64,000 bases of DNA from Streptococcus devriesei DSM 19639 (GTDB lineage: Bacteria; Bacillota; Bacilli; Lactobacillales; Streptococcaceae): assembly GCF_000423725.1 (NCBI RefSeq), contig NZ_KE384084.1, positions 186,001-250,000 on the forward strand. The letters are read 5' to 3'. Made by a program: the position numbers and the translations under genes. The notes beneath the pieces were generated by a model. It saw only the letters and a program-made list of their open reading frames with translations. It was not told where the DNA came from and ran no database searches. Of this stretch, positions 37,500 through 46,958 are shown in pieces (positions within the stretch are counted from its first letter, which is position 1; the number at the start of each line of letters is the position of its first letter).

Positions 37500-38310
37500 G
37501 ACAACGAAGGTTGCTATAATTGCAAATGGAAAATATCAAAGCAAGCGGGTCGCAAGCAAGCTTTTCTCTGCATTGAGAGATGACGATGACTTTTATCTGA
37601 CTAAGAAAAATCCCGATATTGTCATTACTATCGGCGGAGATGGTATGCTTTTGTCCGCTTTTCACATGTATGAAAAATATCTGGACAATGTTCGTTTTGT
37701 CGGCATCCATACGGGGCATTTAGGCTTTTATACAGATTACCGCGATTTTGAAGTTGATAAATTACTGGATAACTTGCATTCAGATAAAGGGGAGAAGGTT
37801 TCTTACCCGATTTTAAAAGTCACGCTTACGTTAAGTGACGGGCGCCAGCTGACATCCAGAGCTCTCAATGAAGCGACGATCAAAAGATTCGAAAAAACAA
37901 TGGTTGCTGATGTCATCATTAATCATGTTCAGTTTGAACGCTTTCGCGGAGATGGTATTTCAGTTTCGACACCAACCGGCAGCACTGCTTATAATAAATC
38001 TCTGGGCGGAGCTGTCTTGCATCCGACCATTGAAGCACTGCAGCTGACAGAAATATCAAGTCTCAACAACCGTGTTTTCAGAACTCTGGGCAGTTCCATT
38101 ATTGTGCCTAAGAAGGACAAGATCGAAATTATTCCAAAGCGTTTGGGGTCTTACATCCTATCTATTGATAATAAAACCTATACGCACCGAAATGTCGCTA
38201 AGATCGAGTACGAAATTGATCATAAGACGATTAGCTTTGTTGCAACGCCAAGCCACACCAGCTTTTGGGAACGGGTTAAAGATGCATTTATCGGAGACTG
38301 CGATTCATGA
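37474..38310 (+). CDS. nadK: NAD kinase
   Basis: Phosphorylates NAD to NADP. GGDG at 54-57 ([13 protein letters not shown]), NEATIKR and [21 protein letters not shown] are the family motifs. ATG 37474 overlaps the end of relQ by 26 bases and follows GTAGGA. 278 residues. Clustering with an alarmone synthetase, a pseudouridine synthase and pta is conserved in streptococci and enterococci. Confidence 0.97.
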   Translation: MTQMNFTDKTTKVAIIANGKYQSKRVASKLFSALRDDDDFYLTKKNPDIVITIGGDGMLLSAFHMYEKYLDNVRFVGIHTGHLGFYTDYRDFEVDKLLDNLHSDKGEKVSYPILKVTLTLSDGRQLTSRALNEATIKRFEKTMVADVIINHVQFERFRGDGISVSTPTGSTAYNKSLGGAVLHPTIEALQLTEISSLNNRVFRTLGSSIIVPKKDKIEIIPKRLGSYILSIDNKTYTHRNVAKIEYEIDHKTISFVATPSHTSFWERVKDAFIGDCDS

Positions 38311-39197
38311 GGTTTGAATTTGTTGCCGACCGTCAAACAAAGGTTAAGACATTTTTAAAGGGTCACGATATCTCTAAAGCTTTGCTGGCTAAAATCAAGT
38401 TCAAGGGCGGCTTAATATTGGTCAATGGTAAAGAAGAAAATGCTATTTATTTGCTCAGCAAGGGCGATCAAATCATCATTGATATTCCTGATGAAGAATC
38501 TCATGACAGTTTGAAACCAATCAAACACGACCTTAATATTGTTCATGAAGATGAGCATTTTTTGATTTTGGATAAGCCTGCAGGCTATGCCAGCATTCCC
38601 AGCATACTGCATTCAAATACCATGGCTAACTTTGTCAAAGGCTATTACTTAGAAAAAAACTATCCTAATAAACAGATTCACATTGTCACCAGGCTTGATA
38701 AAGACACAAGCGGACTCATGCTGTTTGCCAAACACGGTTACGCTCACGCGCGGATGGACAAGCAGCTCCAGCATAAAAGCATCGAAAAACGTTATTATGC
38801 CTTAGTATCCGGACAAGGAATGCTTCCTGAAAAGGGTGAGATTATTGCGCCTATTGCCAGAAATGATAAAAGTATCATCACACGCTGTGTTCATCCTTCC
38901 GGCAAATATGCACATACCAGTTATGAAATTGTAGCCAGTTACGGGGATGTCCACTTAGTTGATATTCGCCTGCACACCGGCCGCACCCATCAGATCCGTG
39001 TCCATTTTGCCCATATTGGTTTTCCTCTTTTAGGTGATGATCTTTACGGCGGCGATATGAGCTACGGCCTTGAAAGGCAGGCTCTTCACTGTCATTATTT
39101 GGCCTATGAAGACCCTTTTTCAAAAGAACACAAGGAGTACAATAGTTTCTTGACAGATGACTTTGATAGCGTTATCATAGATTTAAAAAATAGATAG
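38307..39197 (+). CDS. RluA family pseudouridine synthase
   Basis: Modifies uridines in rRNA or tRNA. N-terminal S4-like part ([20 protein letters not shown]), catalytic motif [16 protein letters not shown] with the active Asp, and [21 protein letters not shown]. 296 residues. The ATG overlaps the nadK stop. Target base cannot be assigned; RluD-like enzymes in this operon position are usual. Confidence 0.94.
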   Translation: MRFEFVADRQTKVKTFLKGHDISKALLAKIKFKGGLILVNGKEENAIYLLSKGDQIIIDIPDEESHDSLKPIKHDLNIVHEDEHFLILDKPAGYASIPSILHSNTMANFVKGYYLEKNYPNKQIHIVTRLDKDTSGLMLFAKHGYAHARMDKQLQHKSIEKRYYALVSGQGMLPEKGEIIAPIARNDKSIITRCVHPSGKYAHTSYEIVASYGDVHLVDIRLHTGRTHQIRVHFAHIGFPLLGDDLYGGDMSYGLERQALHCHYLAYEDPFSKEHKEYNSFLTDDFDSVIIDLKNR

Positions 39198-39209
39198 AGG
39201 GTTTATATA

Positions 39210-40202
39210 ATGAGTATTCGTTCTTTGTTTGGCGGTTTGCGGGAAAAAATTGTTGGTAAAAATATCAAAATCGTCTTCCCGGAAGGCAATGATGAGCGCG
39301 TTGTGCGTGCAGCTGCCCGCCTTAAGTTTGAAGGTTTGGTGGATCCGATTATTTTGGGAAATGCAGCCGATGTCCGCAGTCTGCTGACAAAACTAGGCTT
39401 TGCTGATCAGAATTATACGGTTATCAATCCTGAGGATTATCCCGATTTTGAAAAAATGAAACAAGAATTTGTGGAAATCCGCAAGGGTAAAGCAACGCTT
39501 GAAGATGCTGACAAACTTCTTAAAGACGTTAACTATTTTGGGGTTATGTTAGTGAAAATGGGGCTGGCTGACGGCATGGTTTCCGGAGCTATCCATTCGA
39601 CAGCTGATACCGTTCGTCCGGCTCTGCAAATTGTCAAAACCAAACCGGGAATTTCACGGACGTCGGGTGTTTTCTTGATGAACCGTGAGAACACCAATCA
39701 ACGTTTGATTTTTGCAGACTGCGCTATCAATATTGATCCTAATGAACAGGAATTAGCTGAGATTGCTGTCAATACAGCAGATACAGCAAAGATTTTTGAT
39801 ATTGATCCTAAAATCGCTATGCTCAGCTTTTCAACCAAGGGCAGCGCTAAAGCACCTCAGGTTGAAAAAGTTCAGGAGGCAACCCGTATTGCTAAGGAAC
39901 TTCGGCCGGACATTGCACTTGACGGTGAGCTTCAGTTTGATGCAGCATTTGTACCTGACACAGCAGCCATCAAGGCGCCGGGCAGTGAAGTTGCAGGACA
40001 AGCCAATGTCTTCATCTTCCCGGATTTGCAATCAGGCAATATTGGCTACAAGATTGCTCAGCGTTTGGGAATGTTTGAAGCAATCGGCCCGATTTTGCAG
40101 GGACTTAACAGTCCGGTAAATGACCTTTCACGGGGTTCGAGTGCTGAGGATATTTATAAACTTGCCATCATCACCGCTGCACAAACGATTGAAAATGACT
40201 AA
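39210..40202 (+). CDS. pta: Phosphate acetyltransferase
   Basis: Converts acetyl-CoA to acetyl phosphate for substrate-level ATP formation. VFPEGNDERVVRAA, GLADGMVSGAIHSTADTVRPA and FVFPDLQSGNIGYK-type segments mark the family; 330 residues is the short form without the DRTGG domain. AGAGGG precedes the ATG by 7 bases; last gene of the relQ operon. Functionally linked to the citrate locus, which yields acetate and pyruvate. Confidence 0.97.
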   Translation: MSIRSLFGGLREKIVGKNIKIVFPEGNDERVVRAAARLKFEGLVDPIILGNAADVRSLLTKLGFADQNYTVINPEDYPDFEKMKQEFVEIRKGKATLEDADKLLKDVNYFGVMLVKMGLADGMVSGAIHSTADTVRPALQIVKTKPGISRTSGVFLMNRENTNQRLIFADCAINIDPNEQELAEIAVNTADTAKIFDIDPKIAMLSFSTKGSAKAPQVEKVQEATRIAKELRPDIALDGELQFDAAFVPDTAAIKAPGSEVAGQANVFIFPDLQSGNIGYKIAQRLGMFEAIGPILQGLNSPVNDLSRGSSAEDIYKLAIITAAQTIEND

Positions 40203-40207
40203 AGATT

Positions 40208-40248
40208 AAAAAAGAATGAAGCAATTAATTTTTGCTTCATTCTTTTTT
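40208..40248. terminator. Bidirectional terminator after pta
   Basis: AAAAAAGAATGAAGCA (40208-40223) and TGCTTCATTCTTTTTT (40233-40248) are perfect inverted arms. It ends at the stop codon of the convergent ABC permease gene. Confidence 0.92.
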
Positions 40249-41857
40249 AATTGATTTTTTTCCAAAAGCGCTGCTGAATATAGTAATGAACTATTCCAAG
40301 TGCTGCCAGTATAAGCAGCGTCAAGCCGATTCCAACGCCTAAAATAGATGTTTTTAAGGAAGCGATAACAACTAAAGCAACTAAGAGACCGCCAAAAATC
40401 AGACTGCCGAAAACCATTGCCAGATAGAGCCATTGCCCGGAGCCTCTTGAAAACAGCTGTGTGACATTTTGCCAATTGAGCGTTAAAATGCGATAGTCGC
40501 GCCAATACATCAATTCTCCAACGACAAAGCTGGACAGTGCCATTCCTGCAAGAAAGCTCAGCAGCAAGGCGATAGGGACTTTCAGCACGAAAATTCCTAA
40601 AATAAAGTAAACGAGAACTGGCAGACTGATCTGCATCAAGATAAGGCAGTAAAATTTTTGCCGTAAGAAGCCCTTAAAAGAAATGGGCAGGGTTTTTATA
40701 AAAGTATAATTGTTTTTTTCTAAGGAGATACCAACTCCTAAAAAACTGCTGGGGCTGGCAATGAAATTTCCAAGAATAGTACCTATAAGCAAGGCAACAC
40801 CAAAGAAGCGCTGATCGAGACTTGCCAGAAAAGAACTCCCTGAGGAAAGACTGGGACCGATAAAGGCTACAATAAAGATCAAAGGCATCAGGTAACTTTG
40901 AACAAGCAGGGTCGCATCTTTAAGCGTATTTAAATGATGTTTGAGTAAGGTTTGCCGGAGACTGCCATCTGATGTCTTTTTTGTGATTTTTCTTGTTACC
41001 GGCTGATTTGCCTGCATGGATAAAAATTGTTCAAAATAATTGGAGATAATAGTACGCCAGATAAAGATTAAAAGGAGAACAGTTATACCAATACCCAGCC
41101 AGAAATTCAAAAGACTGGCTGTTGAAAAGGGATCCTTGATAACATCATAGAAACCTCTAAAATACGGTAAATCTGCCATTTCAGAGACGCTGCCGCTTTC
41201 GTTCACTGAATTGCCGGTAAACTGCAGGTAAAATATAGTACCGACAGCGGCTACCGTTGAAATGACCATGAGTACTGTCGAAATCATTTTTTTATGCGAA
41301 CTCTTGACTAAAATCTGCCCGATAAAATAAATCAGAATAATACTTATGGCATTCGTTGCAAGCAGTAAAAGTAAAAAATTAATGACAGTTGCGGCAGCAG
41401 TAACCAGCACGGAGTGAGTGAGCTGCCAATAAGTAATGATAAAAAGAGAAACCACCGGCATTAGAAAGGGCAGACTTCCACCCTGAGAGGAAATAAGTTT
41501 AGCAAAATAAACTTCTTTTTCCTTAACAGGCAGCGGAAGATACAGTTTCGTGTCATCACTCTCATAAAAGACAGCAAACAGCATTGTAAATCCTGAGACA
41601 ATGGCAACAATACTAAAAAGCGCTACCTGGAAGGAAAAATATCCGCTTGCTTGAGAATAATCAACAGCTAAAAAGAGACTGAGGTAGATAACTAAAAATA
41701 AGATAACCAAGAAAAGCTGCTGCCCCAGGACTGTTTTATAGGCTGAAAAATGTTTGTCAGGATACTTTTCGCGTTTTTTCTGAACATTGGTCAAGGCCTG
41801 AGGATTAGAATAAAGAATATTGACTTTTACCATCTCCCAGATATTTCTGTAGTTCAT
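40247..41857 (-). CDS. ABC-2 type transporter permease
   Basis: 536 residues with about twelve hydrophobic segments and a large first cytoplasmic region (NVQKKREKYPDKHFSAYKTV). The DDTKLYLPLPVKEKEVYFAK block is typical of large ABC-2 permeases of Firmicutes that act with one ATPase. Its ATG overlaps the ATPase stop. Substrate unknown; no regulator or immunity gene is adjacent, so I do not call it a bacteriocin exporter. Confidence 0.83.
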   Translation of the reverse strand: MNYRNIWEMVKVNILYSNPQALTNVQKKREKYPDKHFSAYKTVLGQQLFLVILFLVIYLSLFLAVDYSQASGYFSFQVALFSIVAIVSGFTMLFAVFYESDDTKLYLPLPVKEKEVYFAKLISSQGGSLPFLMPVVSLFIITYWQLTHSVLVTAAATVINFLLLLLATNAISIILIYFIGQILVKSSHKKMISTVLMVISTVAAVGTIFYLQFTGNSVNESGSVSEMADLPYFRGFYDVIKDPFSTASLLNFWLGIGITVLLLIFIWRTIISNYFEQFLSMQANQPVTRKITKKTSDGSLRQTLLKHHLNTLKDATLLVQSYLMPLIFIVAFIGPSLSSGSSFLASLDQRFFGVALLIGTILGNFIASPSSFLGVGISLEKNNYTFIKTLPISFKGFLRQKFYCLILMQISLPVLVYFILGIFVLKVPIALLLSFLAGMALSSFVVGELMYWRDYRILTLNWQNVTQLFSRGSGQWLYLAMVFGSLIFGGLLVALVVIASLKTSILGVGIGLTLLILAALGIVHYYIQQRFWKKIN

Positions 41858-42600
41858 ACCTCATCACCTGCCTTTGGGCCGTCTTTTCGTCCGGCTAATT
41901 GTAAGTAGATACTTTCTAAATCCTGATCCGGGTAGTTGGCCTTTAAATCATCCAAGGTCCCGACAAAAATAAGTTTTCCCTGCCGTAAAATACCAATACG
42001 ATCACATAATTGCTCAGCTACAGAGAGAACGTGAGTTGAAAAGAGAACGGTGTGGCCTGTACGGGCATGCTCTTTCATCATCTCTTTCAAATCAAATGAT
42101 GCCTGAGGATCAAGTCCGGTCAAGGGCTCATCCAAAATCCAGATATCAGGGTTAGGAATAAGAGCTCCGATGACAATAACCTTTTGGCGCATCCCATGTG
42201 AAAAGCTTTCAATCGTCTCAAAGCGCCGATCGAAAATATCAAACAGACCGGCCAGTTTAGCAATGCGGTCTTCAGCAGTTTTAAGGTCAACATTATAAAT
42301 TTTTGCCAAAAACAGCCAGTATTCTTGCGCTGTAAGATTTAAGAAGATATCAGGAGAATCGGGGACATAGGCGATTCGTCTTTTAATGTCTTCGCGATGT
42401 TCTGCCAATTTTAACTCATCAACAAAAATGTCGCCATAGCTGGCATTAATAACCGATGTCAGCATATTAATCGTAGTCGTTTTACCGGCACCGTTATGAC
42501 CGATTAGACCAAAAATTTCACCGTTTTCAATCGTTAGGTTCAAATCACTCAATGCTTGGGTTGTCCCGTATAATTTGGAAACATGTTCAAATCTAATCAT
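41854..42600 (-). CDS. ABC transporter ATP-binding protein
   Basis: 248 residues: Walker A GHNGAGKTT (34-42), signature SFSHGMRQK, Walker B IWILDEPLTG, His in LFSTHVLS. The signature SHGMRQ instead of SGGQ is usual for the CcmA/EcsA-like subgroup paired with ABC-2 permeases. Transcribed before the permease with a 4-base overlap. Confidence 0.93.
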   Translation of the reverse strand: MIRFEHVSKLYGTTQALSDLNLTIENGEIFGLIGHNGAGKTTTINMLTSVINASYGDIFVDELKLAEHREDIKRRIAYVPDSPDIFLNLTAQEYWLFLAKIYNVDLKTAEDRIAKLAGLFDIFDRRFETIESFSHGMRQKVIVIGALIPNPDIWILDEPLTGLDPQASFDLKEMMKEHARTGHTVLFSTHVLSVAEQLCDRIGILRQGKLIFVGTLDDLKANYPDQDLESIYLQLAGRKDGPKAGDEV

Positions 42601-42757
42601 AAAAAGTCCTCCTTAATTACAAACTATTATACTACTAAAGTCATACAAACGAAACCCTATTCCCAAAAAAATATGGTAAAGATTTTCAGCACTGATATTT
42701 TCCGGGAAAAAAGGTATAATATGCTATGATAAGACTAAAAAGCAAAGGAGATTAAAA

Positions 42758-43516
42758 ATGGCAGAAGCAGTATTGATTACAGGCGCTTCGGCAGGCTTTG
42801 GCAAGGCAATGGCTGAAACCTTTATCAAAGAAGGATATCGTGTTATTGGGGCCGCCAGACGTCTGGAAAAGTTAAACGATCTTAAAACAGTCCTAGGAGA
42901 AAATTTTTATCCCTTACAAATGGATATGACAGATACATCATCTATCAATAAGGCTCTGGCAAGTCTCCCACAGGAATGGTCAGACATTGAACTCTTGGTT
43001 AACAATGCCGGTTTAGCTTTAGGACTTGATAAGGCTTACGAGGCTAATTTCAAAGACTGGGAAACAATGATTGCTACCAATATTATCGGTTTGACCTATC
43101 TGACACGCCAAGTATTGCCGGCTATGGTAGAGCGAAAATCAGGCTATATCATCAACATCGGATCAATTGCCGGAACCTATCCATATCCGGGCGGAAATGT
43201 TTACGGAGCAAGCAAAGCCTTTGTCAAACAATTCAGCCTTAATCTCCGGGCGGATTTAGCAGGAACCAGGGTGCGTGTCACAAATATTGAACCCGGTCTT
43301 TGCGGCGGAACAGAATTTTCCAATGTGCGCTTTAAAGGCGATGATGAGCGTGCCGATCAGCTCTATCAAGGCGCTCACAGCATTCAGCCTCAGGACATAG
43401 CCAATACTGTCCTCTGGGTTTATCAGCAGCCTAAACATGTCAATATTAACCGCATTGAAATGATGCCAACTTCACAAAGTTTTGGACCTCAGCCGGTTGA
43501 CAGAGATCTGAATTAG
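42758..43516 (+). CDS. Short-chain dehydrogenase/reductase (YdfG-like)
   Basis: 252 residues. NADP-binding TGASAGFG (8-15), NNAG (82-85), catalytic Ser136, Tyr149 and Lys153 (YGASK). The C-terminal IEPGLCGGTEFSNVRFKGDD is typical of YdfG, which reduces 3-hydroxy acids and malonic semialdehyde. AAAGGAG precedes ATG. A TATAAT is at 42715-42720. Followed 20 bases later by a glycosyltransferase; a functional link is not evident. Confidence 0.92.
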   Translation: MAEAVLITGASAGFGKAMAETFIKEGYRVIGAARRLEKLNDLKTVLGENFYPLQMDMTDTSSINKALASLPQEWSDIELLVNNAGLALGLDKAYEANFKDWETMIATNIIGLTYLTRQVLPAMVERKSGYIINIGSIAGTYPYPGGNVYGASKAFVKQFSLNLRADLAGTRVRVTNIEPGLCGGTEFSNVRFKGDDERADQLYQGAHSIQPQDIANTVLWVYQQPKHVNINRIEMMPTSQSFGPQPVDRDLN

Positions 43517-43536
43517 AAAGAAGCGGCTTAGTCCTT

Positions 43537-44379
43537 ATGAAGGAAACTGAAAATATCAATCTTTTGTTCGCGATTAATGACCGATTTGTAGATCAATTTA
43601 AAGTGACCCTTTATTCTTTATACGCAAACAGCTCTTGCAAAAATTTAACTGTTTATATCTTACAAAGAGAGCTTTTGGACAGACATAACGAAATTGCAGC
43701 CTTTTGCCATCATCTGGGCTTTACTTATGAACCGATTGTAATCAGCAAAGATGACTTTAAAGACGCTCCGGTCAGCGATCGCTATCCCGAAACGATTTAT
43801 TACCGGCTTTTGGCTCAGGATTATCTCCCTCAGCATCTGTCAAGGATTCTTTATTTAGATGCTGATATTCTCTGCCTCAATGACATTGTTCCTCTTTATC
43901 AGATGGAAATGGGGGATAATTTATATGCTGCCGCCAGCCATGTATCGGACAAAGGCATAACAGACATTGTGAATAAGCTGCGCTTAAATAATTTTGAAGC
44001 TGAAAGTTATTTCAACACCGGTGTTTTACTGATGAATTTAGAGCAGTGCCGTCAGCAAATAGACCGTCAGGTTATTATGGACTATATCGCTAAAAAAGGA
44101 AGAACCTTGCTTTTGCCCGATCAAGATGTTCTCAATGCCCTATATGGCTCACAAACAAGCCAAATTCCCGATGAAATCTATAATTACGACGCCAGATACA
44201 ATATCATTTATTTCACCCGCAGTCTGGGAGAATGGGATCTTGACTGGGTAATTAAAAATACTGTTTTCCTGCATTTTTGCGGCAAAGATAAGCCCTGGAA
44301 AAAAGATTACAAAGGCCGATACGCAGCCTTGTATAAACATTATCAGCATAAAGTCGCCATATTAGAAAAAGAAAACTGA
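43537..44379 (+). CDS. Glycosyltransferase family 8 protein
   Basis: 280 residues. LLFAINDRFVDQFKVTLYSL is the GT8 nucleotide-sugar start; the metal-binding DAD is at 108-110 (RILYLDADILCLND), FNTGVLLMNLEQCR and LPDQDVLNALY follow, and HFCGKDKPWKKDYKG is the C-terminal metal-binding His segment. Cytoplasmic, retaining enzyme likely acting on a cell-wall or lipid-linked glycan. Donor and acceptor are unknown. Confidence 0.92.
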   Translation: MKETENINLLFAINDRFVDQFKVTLYSLYANSSCKNLTVYILQRELLDRHNEIAAFCHHLGFTYEPIVISKDDFKDAPVSDRYPETIYYRLLAQDYLPQHLSRILYLDADILCLNDIVPLYQMEMGDNLYAAASHVSDKGITDIVNKLRLNNFEAESYFNTGVLLMNLEQCRQQIDRQVIMDYIAKKGRTLLLPDQDVLNALYGSQTSQIPDEIYNYDARYNIIYFTRSLGEWDLDWVIKNTVFLHFCGKDKPWKKDYKGRYAALYKHYQHKVAILEKEN

Positions 44380-44434
44380 TTTTTCAAAACACACCCTATT
44401 CATTCATAATAGAAAAAAATCGGAGGTAGAGCAG

Positions 44435-45424
44435 ATGAAAAAAATTATCAATGATCCCGGACAAGTCGTGACCGAAATGATCGATGGTTTTGCTTATATG
44501 CACAATGATTTAGTCAGTAGATTGGACGGCTTTGATGTCATTGTCCGCAAGGCAGAGAAATCAGGGCAAGTCGGTCTCGTTTCAGGCGGCGGAAGCGGTC
44601 ATGAACCCTCACATGCCGGTTTTGTCGGTCAAGGCATGCTTTCAGCTGCTGTTTGCGGTGCGGTATTTACTTCACCGACTCCAGACCAAATTTTTGAAGC
44701 TATCAAAGAAGCTGATGAGGGTGCCGGAGTTTTTCTCATTATAAAGAATTATTCCGGAGACATTATGAATTTTGAAATGGCTCAGGATATGGCAGAAATG
44801 GAAGGCATCAAAGTTATGAGCGTTGTTGTAGATGATGATATCGCGGTGGAAGACAGCTTATATACCCAAGGCCGCCGCGGTGTTGCCGGTACCATTTTGG
44901 TTCATAAAATCCTGGGAGATGCTGCCAGAAACGGAAAATCACTTGAAGAAATCAAGGCATTGGCAGATGAATTGGTGAAAAATATCCATACAGTCGGTCT
45001 TGCTCTCAGCGGCGCAACGGTTCCGGAAGTCGGTAAGCCGGGGTTTACCTTGGCCGATGACGAGATTGAATTTGGTATCGGCATTCATGGTGAACCCGGT
45101 TATCGCCGAGAAAAAATGCAGCCTTCTAAAACATTAGCCAAAGAATTGGTTGAAAAATTAACAGAGTCTTTCGCTGCCCAGCCCGACGATAAATTCGGTG
45201 TTTTAATCAATGGCATGGGAGCAACTCCTCTCATGGAGCAGTACATATTTGCTAATGATGTTAAAGAGTCCTTCAGCCAAAAAGGCATTGAAGTAGTTTA
45301 TAAAAAAATCGGCAATTACATGACCTCGATTGACATGGCAGGGATTTCACTCACCCTTATAAAACTCAAAGACAATGACTGGCTGAAAGCCCTGAACAGT
45401 CCGGTTGAAACACCTGCTTGGTAA
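44435..45424 (+). CDS. dhaK: Dihydroxyacetone kinase subunit DhaK
   Basis: Binds dihydroxyacetone covalently through His218 (GIGIHGEPGYRRE) and passes phosphate from DhaL to it. VSGGGSGHEPSHAGFVGQGM is the substrate loop. 329 residues. GGAGG precedes the ATG. First of dhaK-dhaL-dhaM, the PTS-dependent type; no dhaQ/dhaS activator pair or glycerol dehydrogenase lies beside it. Confidence 0.97.
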   Translation: MKKIINDPGQVVTEMIDGFAYMHNDLVSRLDGFDVIVRKAEKSGQVGLVSGGGSGHEPSHAGFVGQGMLSAAVCGAVFTSPTPDQIFEAIKEADEGAGVFLIIKNYSGDIMNFEMAQDMAEMEGIKVMSVVVDDDIAVEDSLYTQGRRGVAGTILVHKILGDAARNGKSLEEIKALADELVKNIHTVGLALSGATVPEVGKPGFTLADDEIEFGIGIHGEPGYRREKMQPSKTLAKELVEKLTESFAAQPDDKFGVLINGMGATPLMEQYIFANDVKESFSQKGIEVVYKKIGNYMTSIDMAGISLTLIKLKDNDWLKALNSPVETPAW

Positions 45425-45441
45425 GGAGAAATGAATCGATT

Positions 45442-46020
45442 ATGGAAGTAAAAACAGCAAAACTGTGGATGACATTATTCAATGATAAAATCCAGGCAAA
45501 TAAAGATTATCTCTCTCAGCTTGATACGCCGATTGGCGACGGAGATCACGGCGGCAATATGGCACGCGGCATGACAGCTGTCATGGAAAACCTCAATACT
45601 AAAGAGTTTGACTCAGCAGCTGATGTTTTCAAGGCTGTTTCCATGCAATTGATCAGCAAAGTCGGCGGTGCTTCGGGACCTTTATACGGATCAGCCTTCA
45701 TGGGAATTACCAAAGCCCAAACAGCTCAAGGTTCCGTTTATGATCTGATAAAAGCCGGTTTAGATATGATTAAACAAAGAGGTAAAGCCGAAGTCAATGA
45801 AAAGACGATGGTCGATGTCTGGGCTCCTGTACTGGAAGATATTAAAGTCGGTCGGTTGACCAAAGAAAGTATACAATCCTATGTCGAAAAGACAAAGGAT
45901 ATACGAGCTACAAAAGGCCGCGCTTCCTATTTGGGAGAACGCTCCATCGGACACATCGATCCTGGATCATACTCTTCTGGTTTATTATTTGAATCTTTAT
46001 TAGAAGCAGGTGCACTGTAA
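45442..46020 (+). CDS. dhaL: Dihydroxyacetone kinase subunit DhaL
   Basis: Carries the tightly bound ADP that shuttles phosphate from DhaM to DhaK. LDTPIGDGDHGGNMARGM holds the Mg-ADP aspartates and GGASGPLYGSAF the phosphate loop. 192 residues from ATG 45442. An AAGGAG lies 14 bases upstream, longer than usual; a short out-of-frame ATG at 45431 overlaps the start and could couple translation. Confidence 0.96.
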   Translation: MEVKTAKLWMTLFNDKIQANKDYLSQLDTPIGDGDHGGNMARGMTAVMENLNTKEFDSAADVFKAVSMQLISKVGGASGPLYGSAFMGITKAQTAQGSVYDLIKAGLDMIKQRGKAEVNEKTMVDVWAPVLEDIKVGRLTKESIQSYVEKTKDIRATKGRASYLGERSIGHIDPGSYSSGLLFESLLEAGAL

Positions 46021-46394
46021 TGTCGGAAATTGGAATCGTCATTGTTTCACATTCAAAAAAGATTGCACAAGGTGTAGCAGACTTGATTCAAGAAGTTGCC
46101 AAAGATGTCGCCTTTACCTATACTGGCGGTAAGGAAGACGGTGGAATCGGCACTGGTTTTGACCAGGTACAAAAAGTCATTGAAGACAACCCTAAAGAAA
46201 CTCTTCTGGCTTTCTTTGATTTGGGTTCTGCCAAAATGAACTTAGAAATGGCCGCAGAGTTCTCAGCTAAAAATATTATTATAAATAATGTTCCGATCGT
46301 TGAAGGAACTTACGCAGCAGCTGCTCTTATACAAGCAGGAGCAGATTTGCCAGCAATTGAGGAACAATTAAAGAATCTAACTGTAGAGAAATAA
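46020..46394 (+). CDS. dhaM: PTS-dependent dihydroxyacetone kinase phosphotransferase subunit DhaM
   Basis: EIIA-mannose-like domain taking phosphate from HPr; the phosphorylated His is H11 (IVIVSHSKKIAQG). 124 residues, single domain as in Gram-positive bacteria. Its ATG shares one base with the dhaL stop (TAATG). A GC-rich hairpin follows. Confidence 0.96.
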   Translation: MSEIGIVIVSHSKKIAQGVADLIQEVAKDVAFTYTGGKEDGGIGTGFDQVQKVIEDNPKETLLAFFDLGSAKMNLEMAAEFSAKNIIINNVPIVEGTYAAAALIQAGADLPAIEEQLKNLTVEK

Positions 46395-46446
46395 AAGCTG
46401 GCAACAGCCGAAATAACTCCTCTGGCAGATCACTCATTAAATTAGT

Positions 46447-46481
46447 AATCCCCCGTAACAGTTTTGCTGCGGGGGATTTAC
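46447..46481 (+). terminator. Terminator after dhaM
   Basis: AATCCCCCG pairs with CGGGGGATT, with an inner CAG-TTTTG-CTG stem; only a short T stretch follows. It marks the left edge of the AT-rich island. Confidence 0.7.
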
Positions 46482-46591
46482 TTGTATAAAGTAAAACTTT
46501 GATAAAGCTAAAAATTTATGTACATTATGTTTTTACTTTGTTAGTTAATGGTATAATAAATAGTACATAGTGACATGCAACGAGGTGACAA

Positions 46592-46774
46592 ATGGATACT
46601 AGTTTTGAAAATGAAATACTCTCTTCGATTGAAATGCAATGAAAAGGAAGTTATTGGTATTACAAAGAATAATATCATTCTAATAATGTAAAACTTGTCC
46701 ATAATATTATTTGTTTAGCAAATAATTGCACGATAGAAAGAGATACGAAAATAGAATTTTTACCAATTCAATAA
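46592..46774 (+). pseudogene. Small broken reading frame with two internal stops
   Basis: An ATG with a good GAGGTG ribosome site and an extended -10 (TGGTATAAT, 46549-46557) opens a frame of 60 codons to TAA at 46772. It is interrupted by TGA at 46640 and TAA at 46670. Restoring both would give a small protein with KGSYWYYKE in the middle and NNCTIERDTKIEFLPIQ at the end. I do not recognise the family. Intact expression signals with a broken frame indicate recent decay, although a 16-residue peptide could still be made. Confidence 0.5.
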
Positions 46775-46810
46775 AAAATGTCTACACTTAAAAAGTTTGA
46801 TGGGATGGGC

Positions 46811-46867
46811 TTTCTATGATTATTTTATAAAGTAAGCATTTAGATAATCATAGAAACATGATATAAT
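46811..46867 (+). promoter_or_regulatory. Long palindrome and -10 box upstream of the Type III mod gene
   Basis: TTTCTATGATTAT (46811-46823) and ATAATCATAGAAA (46844-46856) are perfect 13-base inverted arms separated by 20 bases. A TATAAT follows at 46862-46867. There is no T run, so it is operator-like rather than a terminator. The stretch from there to the mod start (46959) shows no other feature. Confidence 0.6.
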
Positions 46868-46958
46868 ATTAAAAGTAAAAATGGAGATAAGAGAAGAAAT
46901 ATAGATATTACAGAATCTACACATTCACATATCATAAGTAGAGGAGTGAAACAATCGT

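Noticed and set aside
40247..42600. Bacteriocin or lantibiotic export locus
   Set aside because: There is an ATPase and a large permease, but no precursor peptide, modification enzyme or immunity gene nearby.
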